From Amphibacillus sp052055485 (lineage in GTDB: Bacteria > Bacillota > Bacilli > Bacillales > Amphibacillaceae), in the NCBI RefSeq assembly GCF_052055485.1, contig NZ_CP197171.1:1922001-1986000 (forward strand): a DNA stretch of 64,000 nucleotides, written 5' to 3'. Of this stretch, positions 36,484 through 44,931 are shown piece after piece; the first letter of the stretch is position 1, and every line of letters starts with the position of its first letter. The notes beneath the pieces are model-generated. The model saw only the letters and a list, made by a program, of their open reading frames with translations, searched no databases and had not been told where the DNA came from. Both the position numbers and the translations under genes were made by a program.

Positions 36484-36846
36484 ATGAGTGACCAACTACT
36501 CAAAGAGGTTTTAAATGAAGTAAAAGGACTTAAAAGTAACGTTGACGGACTCAAGAGCGAAGTCAGTGGACTCAAAGGTGAAGTGAATGAGCTTAAAAAT
36601 GGGCAGCAAGAGTTAAAAGTTGAACAACGATTGATGCATACACAAATAAATGAAAACACACAATTAATTAAAGTTGTCCTTGATAGGCAAGAAGAAGCTG
36701 ATGCGAAGTTAACTGCAGTGAGAGAAGATATGACTTACATGAAGGGTGAAATAACAGATACACGTGAACGGTTAGATTATTTAGGAAGTAAAGTATTACA
36801 GCATGATGAGGATATTTTTAAATTTAAAAGTAGAGTGAACCTTTGA
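36484..36846 (+). CDS. Small heptad-repeat coiled-coil protein
   Basis: A 120-residue protein from ATG 36484 after AAAGGAGCG; a longer frame would run into the dispersed repeat and is rejected. Residues about 10-45 consist of near-exact 7-residue units (VDGLKSE, VSGLKGE, VNELKNG), giving a clear coiled coil; the rest is also helical (TQINENTQLIKVVLDRQEE). There is no signal peptide or membrane segment. Similar short coiled-coil proteins occur widely in Bacillales without known function. It stands alone between the dispersed repeat and a nucleotidyltransferase gene. Confidence 0.7.
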   Translation: MSDQLLKEVLNEVKGLKSNVDGLKSEVSGLKGEVNELKNGQQELKVEQRLMHTQINENTQLIKVVLDRQEEADAKLTAVREDMTYMKGEITDTRERLDYLGSKVLQHDEDIFKFKSRVNL

Positions 36847-37211
36847 GGTAGGAATCAGTAGAATTGTTCAAGTTCAAATGTTTTTATGAATTGCCCCGAA
36901 GCTACCGTCCTCTCGACTCGTGTTTATCTCCATCTCCTGTACAATAAATGAGCACAGCGGTTGTGTAAATCTATTATATAAGGGGATTTTTTCTGATTAA
37001 ATATCGAAAGATTAGATTAAATGCCTTCCGTTTTTGTTGAAGCGGGCAGAAGTTGCATCATTTTCTTTTAGAAAACAATGATAGATTAAAAGCAACATTC
37101 AAACGACCAAAGTGTTTACAAAATACATTTTTGTCCCATCAATAACACGATAGAAGTTGTTGGTGTGAAGGGAATAGATCATTTTTTAAAAAATGAAGAG
37201 GGGATTATATA
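36847..37211. other. Intergenic region, no gene seen
   Basis: About 365 bp between the coiled-coil gene and the nucleotidyltransferase. It contains a short GC-richer piece near 36890-36930 (TTGCCCCGAAGCTACCG), loosely like the dispersed repeat, and then AT-rich DNA. The downstream gene's ribosome binding site (GAGGGGAT) is at its right end. Confidence 0.4.
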
Positions 37212-37940
37212 ATGAAGGCGATTATACTTGCTGCTGGCTACGCAACTCGACTCTATCCGTTAACGAAAAATAAAGCAAAACCATTACTAGAGCTTTCAGG
37301 AAAGCCAATTTTAGATCATATCATGGAGAAGCTTGAGCGAGTATCGGTTATTGACCAGGTTTTTATTGTGACTAATGAAAAATTCGCTAAAAGCTTTTCT
37401 GAATGGAGTCAATTGTATCAAGGGAATAAAATCGCTACAGTCATAAACGATCATACGACAAGTAATGACAATCGTTTAGGAGCGATTGCTGATATTCAAT
37501 ATGTGATCAAGAAGCAAAAGATAGAAGAAGACATCATGGTTTTAGCAGGGGATAATTTGTTTGATTTTAATTTGAAAGATTTTGTAGATTTTTATCAAGA
37601 CATGAAATCCGATTGTATAACAGTTCATGAATTAAATGATTTCAACGAACTTCAGAAAACTGGTGTCGTTGAAGTAGACCGCAATTTTTTAGTGACTTCA
37701 TTTGAGGAAAAACCCGAAAAGCCGAAATCAAATTTAGCAGGCCCACCCTTTTATATTTATCAAAGTGAGACATTGCCTTTAATTGCTCAATATCTTGATC
37801 AAGGAAATAATCCAGATGCACCAGGCCACTTTATCCCGTGGTTAATAGGTCATAAAGCGGTCTATGCTTATAAATTTGAAGGTTTGAGGTATGATATAGG
37901 GACTATTGAAAGTTATCGTAAAGCACAAAAACTGTTTTAA
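37212..37940 (+). CDS. Sugar-phosphate nucleotidyltransferase
   Basis: A 242-residue GT-A-fold nucleotidyltransferase of the RmlA/GlmU-N superfamily. The N-terminal signature is LAAGYATRLYPLTKNKAKPLLEL (7-29). LAGDNLFDF near 115 carries the metal Asp, EEKPEKPKS lies near 175, and YDIGTIESYRKA is near the C-terminus. It activates a sugar-1-phosphate with an NTP; dTDP-glucose synthase-like, but short (RmlA is about 290), so the substrate is open. It stands alone, away from the capsule cluster, between copies of an inverted dispersed repeat. Confidence 0.85.
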   Translation: MKAIILAAGYATRLYPLTKNKAKPLLELSGKPILDHIMEKLERVSVIDQVFIVTNEKFAKSFSEWSQLYQGNKIATVINDHTTSNDNRLGAIADIQYVIKKQKIEEDIMVLAGDNLFDFNLKDFVDFYQDMKSDCITVHELNDFNELQKTGVVEVDRNFLVTSFEEKPEKPKSNLAGPPFYIYQSETLPLIAQYLDQGNNPDAPGHFIPWLIGHKAVYAYKFEGLRYDIGTIESYRKAQKLF

Positions 37941-38344
37941 GGTACAAAGGATCAGGTCATGAAGATTTTCTTAAAATGTGAAGCAAAAAAATCAATTTGA
38001 TCGTGAATTGAGTTTGGTGTTCATAACATCTTATAGTGCAAGGGTACTTTTTAAAAATTATAGAGCGGTTATTTTATGTAAGGTTCTGCATGAAGAATTC
38101 GAGAGAGAAGTGGAGCCTATGCTGAAAAATCCTTTAACAAGATATAATTAGATTAGAAACAATTACTGATCGTGTACAAATAAATATTACATAAATCTGA
38201 AATAGTCCACACTTTGGTGTGGGCTATTTATTTGATCTTCGGTAATTTGAGCTATGTTTTCATATAGCTATAAACAGAAATGAAATATATCCCAATTTTG
38301 ATAAATATAATCTAAATGCATTGATTGTTTTTGAATGATTTTGA
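37941..38344. other. Intergenic region with one terminator
   Basis: No intact gene is seen. A hairpin at 38201-38228 (AATAGTCCACAC / GTGTGGGCTATT, 4-nt loop) followed by TATTTG probably ends the nucleotidyltransferase transcript. Fragments around 38060-38150 look like broken coding sequence, but no family is recognisable. Confidence 0.4.
38201..38232 (+). terminator. Terminator-like hairpin after the nucleotidyltransferase
   Basis: A stem of 11-12 bp (AATAGTCCACAC with GTGTGGGCTATT, one mismatch) with a TTTG loop, followed by a T/A-rich tail. Confidence 0.6.
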
Positions 38345-38373
38345 TTGACAATGACCGTTTTTGATAATATACT
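38345..38373 (+). promoter_or_regulatory. Strong sigma-A-type promoter upstream of the fru locus
   Basis: TTGACA at 38345-38350 and TATACT at 38368-38373 with an exact 17-bp spacer. It lies about 430 bp before the fruR remnant and is the best promoter ahead of fruK-fruA. Confidence 0.7.
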
Positions 38374-38376
38374 TTA

Positions 38377-38390
38377 TGTAAACGGTTAAT
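38377..38390 (+). promoter_or_regulatory. cre-like site (CcpA)
   Basis: TGTAAACGGTTAAT matches the catabolite-responsive element consensus TGWAANCGNTNWCA at 12 of 14 positions. It starts 3 bp after the -10 box, where CcpA binding would block transcription in the presence of preferred sugars. Confidence 0.5.
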
Positions 38391-38802
38391 TCACTCGACA
38401 AACATCTAGTGCTCTTATAAACAGCAGGGTAAATAGAGTGGTGTTATTCGATTAGAGGAAGAGCTAAACGTCCTGCTGAAATATGATTCTTCCCACACGT
38501 ACAAGGTCCTAGGATTGTAAATCACTTATTCTTGTAGTATTGGAAAGGTTAGGATAAGTAAAGCTAAGGCTTCTTGACGATATGGACATGGATGTGGTGG
38601 TTTCGATGCTCTAAATGGATGTGGAGGGAGGTTTAAGTAGAATGCTAAGTTGATAATCTTTTAAAGATTGGTTACTTCGCTATTTTCTTTAGTGCAGTTA
38701 CTCGCTCCACATAAAGCTTCTATACTAACTGCAAAAATTATGATATCTGTGCGGGAACTAGCCTTCTAGGGTTCTTAATAAGTGGTGTAGAGGATGGTCG
38801 CA
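38391..38802. other. Long fru leader without a gene
   Basis: About 410 bp between the promoter/cre site and the fruR remnant. No frame is convincing. CAGCAGG (near 38423) and CCTGCTG (near 38470) are complementary and could close a stem-loop. I do not recognise any riboswitch class or a T-box. It may be decayed coding DNA or an untranslated leader. Confidence 0.35.
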
Positions 38803-39497
38803 ATGCTAACGATTGAGAGGCAATAGCTGAGTTTATCTTTGGTGAAAGAGTAAGCAGTCGTGAAGGAGAAAGACATATGTGAGCTGACAAATTTTTTGAA
38901 GTCGACAGCTTGCAGGGTTTATTAGAACTAGAGGATAAGGAATATGTCAAAGACGTTGATGGTGATGTTTCGTGAATGAATAAAAATGTGATGATCCCAT
39001 TTTTATTGAAAAACTGACAAAAGGAAGCAATTGCTAAAAGAACTGTTTCATTTATTGAAGCAGAGGACTCGATTTATTTAGATGCAGGATTATCTTTATA
39101 AGAGATGGTCCCTCCCTTATAAGTCTGTTGTCATCAATGGTATTCCGTATATTCAATTATTAATTGAACATGATATTGAAAGCTATGTCATTTCGGTTAA
39201 AGTAAAGCAAGAAACAGCAGCTATTACAGGTGTAAAGGCAGTTGAAGTGGTTCAGGAATATCGTTTTGATAAATGTTTCTTAGGGATAACGGTATTCATG
39301 TTATACAAGGGTTAACAACGCTAGATCTGGATGAAGCAAGTGTTAAGCGTGTGACACTAGATCAATCATTGGCCACTTATGTTGTAGCGGATTCGTCCAA
39401 GTTTGATGAGATATTTTTCGCTAATGTAGGGGAATTATCAGAAGGCAATATTGTTACAACGAATCATCTATCAATAGAACAGCAAGAAATACTATAA
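38803..39497 (+). pseudogene. fruR: DeoR-family fructose operon regulator, decayed
   Basis: The DeoR/FruR protein can be read from ATG 38803 (after AGAGGA) to a TAA at 39497, but only across several lesions. MLTIERQ is followed by a stop, then VKEKDICELTNFLKST of the DNA-binding domain. In-frame stops and a shift follow before IAKRTVSFIEAEDSIYLDAG. Another shift leads into VVINGIPYIQLLIEHDIESY and DKCFLGI, and a third gives GLTTLDLDEASVKR and VVADSSKFDE. The gene is in its normal place, just before fruK, so this is a recent local loss rather than an insertion. Confidence 0.85.
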
Positions 39498-39527
39498 AAA
39501 TATACAACTTTGGAGGGCGTAACTATA

Positions 39528-40445
39528 ATGATTTACACGATTACACTTAATCCAGCAATTGATTATGTTGTTCAAGTCGATCAGTTTACTGCGGGTGGTT
39601 TGAATAGAAGTCAGGCAGATTATAAAGAGGCTGGTGGTAAAGGAATTAATGTGTCCCGAGTGCTACAAAGACTTGGGGGAGAAAGTACGGCATTGGGCTT
39701 TGTTGGTGGATTTACGGGTAAGTTTATTACTGATTATTTAACGGAAACAGGTATTTTACATGATTTTATTCAATTGAAAGAAGATACGCGAATTAATTTG
39801 AAAATGAAGTCGGGTGAAGAAGAGACAGAGGTAAATGGTGTTTCACCAAAAATTGAGTCAACGGATTACCAGCAATTATTAGATCAACTTAAGCAATTAA
39901 AGCAAGAAGATGTCGTCATTTTAGCAGGAAGTTTACCTACCTCTTTATCATCGAGTACTTATCGTGAAATAGTTGCTCAATTGTCTGAACAAGGAATAAA
40001 AGCGATTGTAGATACAAGTGGTTTACCACTGCAAGAGGCAATTAAGGCGAGTCCGACTTTTATTAAACCCAATCATCATGAACTTGCAGAGTTATTTGAT
40101 ACAAAAGTAGAAGGAGAACAGGATATTATCCATTTGGCTAAGCGTCTTAACCAAGAGTATAAGATTCAGCATGTATTGATTTCAATGGCAAAAGACGGTG
40201 CTATTTATGTAGGAGATGGCGGTGTATTACGTTTAACAGCGCCAGTTGGTCAGGCAGTTCACTCTGTTGGTGCAGGTGATTCAGCAGTAGCTGGTTTTAT
40301 TTACAAATTACAACAGACGGGATATCCACAAGAAGCAGCTCAATATGCTGTTGCTTCAGGAAGTGCGACGGCTTTTTCAAAAACGTTGTGCACGAAGGAA
40401 GAGGTAGAGGCATTATTGCCACAAGTTCAAATCAAACAAATTTAA
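39528..40445 (+). CDS. fruK: 1-phosphofructokinase
   Basis: A 305-residue PfkB-family kinase from ATG 39528, eight bases after GGAGGG; an in-frame TTG at 39510 overlaps that site and is rejected. The N-terminus MIYTITLNPAIDYVV, the GGKGINVSRVL motif near residue 38, and the C-terminal anion-hole signature VGAGDSAVAGF with the catalytic Asp are standard. It phosphorylates fructose-1-phosphate to fructose-1,6-bisphosphate. It lies 30 bp after the regulator remnant and 21 bp before fruA, in one operon. Confidence 0.94.
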   Translation: MIYTITLNPAIDYVVQVDQFTAGGLNRSQADYKEAGGKGINVSRVLQRLGGESTALGFVGGFTGKFITDYLTETGILHDFIQLKEDTRINLKMKSGEEETEVNGVSPKIESTDYQQLLDQLKQLKQEDVVILAGSLPTSLSSSTYREIVAQLSEQGIKAIVDTSGLPLQEAIKASPTFIKPNHHELAELFDTKVEGEQDIIHLAKRLNQEYKIQHVLISMAKDGAIYVGDGGVLRLTAPVGQAVHSVGAGDSAVAGFIYKLQQTGYPQEAAQYAVASGSATAFSKTLCTKEEVEALLPQVQIKQI

Positions 40446-40466
40446 CCAATGAGAGGTGGATGAACA

Positions 40467-42362
40467 ATGAGAATTAATGAGTTACTCAGACGCGATCTTA
40501 TCATTTTAGATGTCAAGGCACAGTCCAAAGATGAAGTTATTGCTGAACTAGCCAAACAACTTGATAAAGGACAGTATCTTAGTGATAAAGATCAATTTAT
40601 TGAAGCGATTTGGGATCGTGAGAATCAGACGAGTACTGGAATTGGTGATACGGTCGCTATTCCGCATGCTAAGACAAAGGCAGTTGCTAAACCAGCTATT
40701 GTTTTTGCTAGATCACAAGCAGGAATTGATTATGATTCTTTAGACGGTAAACCTGCCCATCTATTCTTTATGATTGCTGCTAGTGAAGGAGCAAATGATG
40801 ATCACCTTCAGACATTGTCACGGTTATCAACTTTATTAATTGATGAAGATTTTCGTAACAAACTTATGGGAGCAAATTCCGAAGATGAAATTATGACAAT
40901 TATTAATCAAAAAGAAGAAGAGAAGTTAAGTAAAGAAGCGGCAAATGAAGTAAGCGCGACTGATTCAAAAGCAGGCGGTATCGAACTACTCGCTGTAACT
41001 GGCTGTCCAACAGGAATTGCCCATACGTATATGGCAGCAGATGCACTTAAGGATAAGGCAGAAGCTAAAGGAGTCTCAATTAAAGTTGAGACGAACGGTT
41101 CAGATGGTGTGAAAAATCGTTTGACAGCTGAAGAAATTGAGCAGGCTAAAGTAATTATTATTGCTGCTGATACGAAAGTAGAGATGGATCGCTTTGCTGG
41201 TAAGAAAGTGTTGCGTCGTGGTGTAAGTGACGGCATTCGTAAAACTGAAGAATTGATTGATACAGCCATGAGTGGTGATGTTCCTGTTTATGAAAGTACT
41301 GGTGGCACATCGGCATCAAGTTCCGATTCAAGTAGTGGAAGTCGTTCTAGTTTTTATCAACACTTGATGAATGGTGTATCAAATATGCTTCCATTTGTTG
41401 TTGGTGGTGGTTTATTAGTAGCCATATCATTCTTATTTGGGATTCACTCAGCAGATCCGACTCATGCAGATTATAACGTGTTTGCTGCTGCGTTAAATAC
41501 AATTGGTGGTGAAAATGCTCTTGGCTTAATGGTAGCTGTGCTAGCTGGTTTTATCGGAATGAGTATTGCTGATAGACCTGGTTTTGCACCAGCTATGATT
41601 GGTGGATTTATGGCGACAGCAGGTGACGCTGGTTTCTTAGGTGGTTTGATTGCTGGTTTTCTAGGTGGTTATGTTGCGTTATTAGTGAAAAAAGCATTGG
41701 CAGGCTTGCCTAAGACATTTGATGGTATTAAAACAATTCTATTTTATCCCGTGTTAAATATTTTAATTACTGGTCTACTCATGTATTTTGTTATTATTGA
41801 GCCTGTTGCTTGGCTGATGAATGCATTGAGTGGTTGGTTAAGTGGCATGACAGGTACGAATGTGATGTTGTTAGGCATTATTTTAGGTGGAATGATGGCG
41901 ATTGATATGGGTGGACCGATCAACAAAACAGCCTTTACATTTGGAATTGCGATGATCGATGCTGGTAATTTTGGTCCCCATGCAGCTGTAATGGCAGGTG
42001 GAATGGTACCGCCGCTAGCTATTGCATTTGCAACCATCTTTTTCAAAAGTAAATTTACTCAGGAAGAACGACAAGCTGGTAAAACCAACATTGCCCTTGG
42101 ATCATTCTTTATTACCGAAGGCGCCATTCCATTTGCAGCCTCTGATCCAGGACGTGTACTCCCAGCCTCAATTATCGGTTCAGCTTTGGCTGGGGGATTA
42201 ACACTACTATTTGGTGTAGGTATCCAAGCACCACATGGTGGAGTATTCGCTTTCCCAGCTGTCGAGGGTAGCTGGGTACTGTATCTATTGGCTATTCTAA
42301 TTGGTGCGATTGTTTCAGGGTTAATTTTAGGCTTCTGGAAGAAACCAATAGATAAAAAATAA
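40467..42362 (+). CDS. fruA: PTS fructose-specific EIIABC
   Basis: A 631-residue three-domain permease. EIIA occupies about residues 1-150 with the phospho-accepting His in IPHAKTKA near 66. EIIB is about 170-270 with the active Cys in TGCPTGIAHTYMAA near 178. A Ser-rich linker (about 280-290) leads to the membrane EIIC domain, ending near 628. It imports fructose and phosphorylates it to fructose-1-phosphate for FruK. The ATG follows GAGAGGTGG. The gene is intact although its regulator is not. A strong terminator follows. Confidence 0.95.
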   Translation: MRINELLRRDLIILDVKAQSKDEVIAELAKQLDKGQYLSDKDQFIEAIWDRENQTSTGIGDTVAIPHAKTKAVAKPAIVFARSQAGIDYDSLDGKPAHLFFMIAASEGANDDHLQTLSRLSTLLIDEDFRNKLMGANSEDEIMTIINQKEEEKLSKEAANEVSATDSKAGGIELLAVTGCPTGIAHTYMAADALKDKAEAKGVSIKVETNGSDGVKNRLTAEEIEQAKVIIIAADTKVEMDRFAGKKVLRRGVSDGIRKTEELIDTAMSGDVPVYESTGGTSASSSDSSSGSRSSFYQHLMNGVSNMLPFVVGGGLLVAISFLFGIHSADPTHADYNVFAAALNTIGGENALGLMVAVLAGFIGMSIADRPGFAPAMIGGFMATAGDAGFLGGLIAGFLGGYVALLVKKALAGLPKTFDGIKTILFYPVLNILITGLLMYFVIIEPVAWLMNALSGWLSGMTGTNVMLLGIILGGMMAIDMGGPINKTAFTFGIAMIDAGNFGPHAAVMAGGMVPPLAIAFATIFFKSKFTQEERQAGKTNIALGSFFITEGAIPFAASDPGRVLPASIIGSALAGGLTLLFGVGIQAPHGGVFAFPAVEGSWVLYLLAILIGAIVSGLILGFWKKPIDKK

Positions 42363-42386
42363 ATTTTAGCAGAATGAATGATTTGA

Positions 42387-42432
42387 AAAGATATGATTCT
42401 CATTAGATATGATGGGATCATATCTTTTTTTG
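42387..42432 (+). terminator. Rho-independent terminator after fruA
   Basis: AAAGATATGAT and ATCATATCTTT form an 11-bp stem, followed by a run of seven T. It ends the fru operon. Confidence 0.85.
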
Positions 42433-42454
42433 TATGGTCAGATCGGATTTTTGG

Positions 42455-42751
42455 TCACAGATAACCGTCCGTAAAACTCGGGGCAACAACGGTTTTCAAT
42501 GGGGCGAGTAATCGCAACGGTATTCGGCGGGATGAGTAATCGCACTAAGCAGAGCTACAAAGTATTTGCATCGTAAGAATAAGTGACTTACTTATTCTGG
42601 GTTCCAGTCCCAATCAGTGGGAACTAGGGGAATACAGATTAAACCCACCACGTCTGGGACTGGGGCTGCGGCTGCGGTTACTCGCCCCACCGGAACCATA
42701 TGCATGACCTACATCCTGTAGGTCCAACTCACACTGATTGAAGTTTCGTTT
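42455..42751 (-). repeat. Dispersed repeat, copy B (inverted relative to 36220-36458)
   Basis: This GC-richer 297-bp block begins TCACAGATAACCGTCCG and ends GAAGTTTCGTTT, the reverse complements of the two ends of copy A. Internally it carries repeated GGCGAGTAATCGC-like pieces, a palindrome AGAATAAGT/ACTTATTCT near 42583-42606, and CCTACATCCTGTAGG near 42709. It encodes no protein. Both copies face each other across about 6 kb holding the coiled-coil gene, the nucleotidyltransferase and the fru locus. Confidence 0.75.
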
Positions 42752-42922
42752 GATAATCGTTAAGTCAAATAAGTTTTCTCTTATAAGGATTTAATGATAA
42801 GCCAATTTTTTTATCAAGTTAATGTTAGAGTTAAGTGGTTCTTCGATTTAATGGTAATTTGCTTTTTTTTACTATCATTAATATGATTAAAATATGTACA
42901 ATTAAATAAATGGAGGGATAAG

Positions 42923-44710
42923 ATGATTAATTTTCCGAAGCCGACAGTTGAACAGTTTTTTCATACTTTTGTTATTACTGATTTTACAGTGAGTGAGGAT
43001 GAGCAAAGATTAGTCTTTAGTTCTAATATGAATGGGAAGGACAATCTATGGGCATTGGATTTACCAGCTATGTTTCCGTATCTTTTTGCTCAGCATGATC
43101 AATCAATTGATTTTTTACAATTTGATCCGCATAATCGTTATTTGTTAACAAGCTATGATCAAGATGGTGATGAAAATTATCAGAGCTATGCATTGCCGTT
43201 TACAGGTGGAATTGCTCAGCCGTTAACGCCAAGTGAGCCAGGGGATAAGTTTTATTTTAGTCATCTGAGTGAGGATGGTGAACGCCTCTACTATAATACG
43301 TCAAGAGGAAATCCATCATTTTTAAATACGCATGTTTATCATTTGCAAGATCAAACGGATCAATTGATTGAAAAGGGCGATCAAGCTGTTACACACCTTT
43401 TAACGGTCTCCAAAGATGAACAGGCGTTTGTCTATGTGCGTATGTTCGCGAATACGTATGCCACACTGCATGTGAAACAAGGAGAAGAGATTAATTATTT
43501 AACACCTGATCCAGAAAAAGTTCATTTCAGTTTTGATCCGATTTTTGTTGATCAAAAAACGATCTATTTCATTACGAATTATGAAGATGAGTTTAATTAT
43601 CTAGCAACCTATGATTTAACAACAAACACATTTAAACCTGTTTTGAAGCTTGATGGTGAAAGTATTGAAACAATAAAATTTAATAAAGAACAGAATCGCT
43701 TGTATTTAGTGACTGAAAAAGGTGTATCTGATTTTCTTTATGCGTATGATCTATCAACAGGCAAACATGATCGGCTTCAATTACCTGTTGATGTGCTAAC
43801 TAAGTTACATGTGGCTAAGTCTGGAACACTTTATGTTTTGGGTCGAAGTGCAACATTACCGTTTAACATTTTTCAATCAAAAGATGGTTTGACATGGAAG
43901 ACACTAACAAATAATCGTGTACTCGGGATCGATCAAGAAGATATGGTTGAGCCTGAGGTTGTCTCGTACCCATCGTTTGATGGTTTGGAGATCGAGGCCT
44001 TGCTGTTTAAAGCAAAACCAGAGAATGATAATGGCTACACAATTTTTTGGCCGCATGGCGGACCACAAGCAGCTGAGAAAAAAATGTTCCGAGCGATGTT
44101 TCAGGCTTTTCTCAATTATGGTTATACCATTTTTGCCCCGAATTTCCGTGGAAGTACAGGATACGGAGCTTCATTTGTGAAGATGGTGGAGCAGGATTGG
44201 GGTGAGGGACCACGTTTGGATAATATTGCTGGTCTCGATTGGTTAATTGATCAGAAGATAACAGATCCGGAGCATTTATTTTTAGTCGGCGGCAGCTATG
44301 GTGGTTATATGGCTTTACTCTTACATGGTCGTCATCCAGAATATTTCAAGGCGGTTATCGATATTTTTGGTCCTTCTGATTTATTCACATTTGTTGAATC
44401 TGTTCCACCGCATTGGAAGCCGATCATGGAAAGATGGCTTGGAGATCCGATAAGGGATAAGGAACGCTTTATTAAAGACTCACCTGTTACTTATCTTGAA
44501 TCAATGACAAAACCAATGCTTGTGATCCAAGGTGCTAAAGATCCACGTGTTGTTAAAGATGAATCTGATCAAATTGTTGCGAAGCTAAAAGATAAAGGAC
44601 GTGAAATTGAATATCTGGTTCTTGAGGATGAAGGACATGGTTTCACTAAAAAGGAAAATGAAATCAAAGTCTATCGATTAATGCTTGATTTTCTAGCAAA
44701 ACATCAATAA
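42923..44710 (+). CDS. S9 family prolyl oligopeptidase/acylaminoacyl peptidase
   Basis: A 595-residue protein with an N-terminal beta-propeller region (about 1-340) and a C-terminal alpha/beta-hydrolase domain. The nucleophile elbow is GGSYGGYM (Ser near 458). The other triad residues fit GAKDPRV (Asp near 540) and DEGHGF (His near 571). The oxyanion-type HGGP occurs near 375. It should cleave short peptides or N-acylated amino acids in the cytoplasm; no signal peptide is seen. The ATG follows ATGGAGGG. The gene is monocistronic, ending at a terminator. Confidence 0.9.
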   Translation: MINFPKPTVEQFFHTFVITDFTVSEDEQRLVFSSNMNGKDNLWALDLPAMFPYLFAQHDQSIDFLQFDPHNRYLLTSYDQDGDENYQSYALPFTGGIAQPLTPSEPGDKFYFSHLSEDGERLYYNTSRGNPSFLNTHVYHLQDQTDQLIEKGDQAVTHLLTVSKDEQAFVYVRMFANTYATLHVKQGEEINYLTPDPEKVHFSFDPIFVDQKTIYFITNYEDEFNYLATYDLTTNTFKPVLKLDGESIETIKFNKEQNRLYLVTEKGVSDFLYAYDLSTGKHDRLQLPVDVLTKLHVAKSGTLYVLGRSATLPFNIFQSKDGLTWKTLTNNRVLGIDQEDMVEPEVVSYPSFDGLEIEALLFKAKPENDNGYTIFWPHGGPQAAEKKMFRAMFQAFLNYGYTIFAPNFRGSTGYGASFVKMVEQDWGEGPRLDNIAGLDWLIDQKITDPEHLFLVGGSYGGYMALLLHGRHPEYFKAVIDIFGPSDLFTFVESVPPHWKPIMERWLGDPIRDKERFIKDSPVTYLESMTKPMLVIQGAKDPRVVKDESDQIVAKLKDKGREIEYLVLEDEGHGFTKKENEIKVYRLMLDFLAKHQ

Positions 44711-44732
44711 TTATCATATAACATGAGGGTTC

Positions 44733-44780
44733 AAGCTAGTGTGTGTCTGGTTTATACTGGATACAAGCTAGCTTTTTTTG
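44733..44780 (+). terminator. Terminator after the S9 peptidase gene
   Basis: AAGCTAG and CTAGCTT pair across a long loop with a secondary TC/GGA contact, followed by a run of seven T about 20 bp past the stop codon. Confidence 0.65.
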
Positions 44781-44931
44781 ATTCTGAGCGGTAGAATGGG
44801 TGGGAAAGCCTAGCGAAGATGCTTGCAAATCGAGAAAGTTGCTTGTATTTTCGTGAAGTTGATTGTAAATCAGAAAGTTGATTGCAAATCGAGAAAGTTG
44901 ATTGCAAATCGAGAAAGTTGATTGCAAATCG

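Noticed and set aside
37212..37940. LicC-type phosphocholine cytidylyltransferase
   Set aside because: Motifs match general RmlA-like sugar nucleotidyltransferases better, and no licA or licB lies nearby.
38391..38802. Riboswitch or T-box in the fru leader
   Set aside because: I looked for conserved cores of common classes and found none; only one long-range complementary pair, which is weak evidence.
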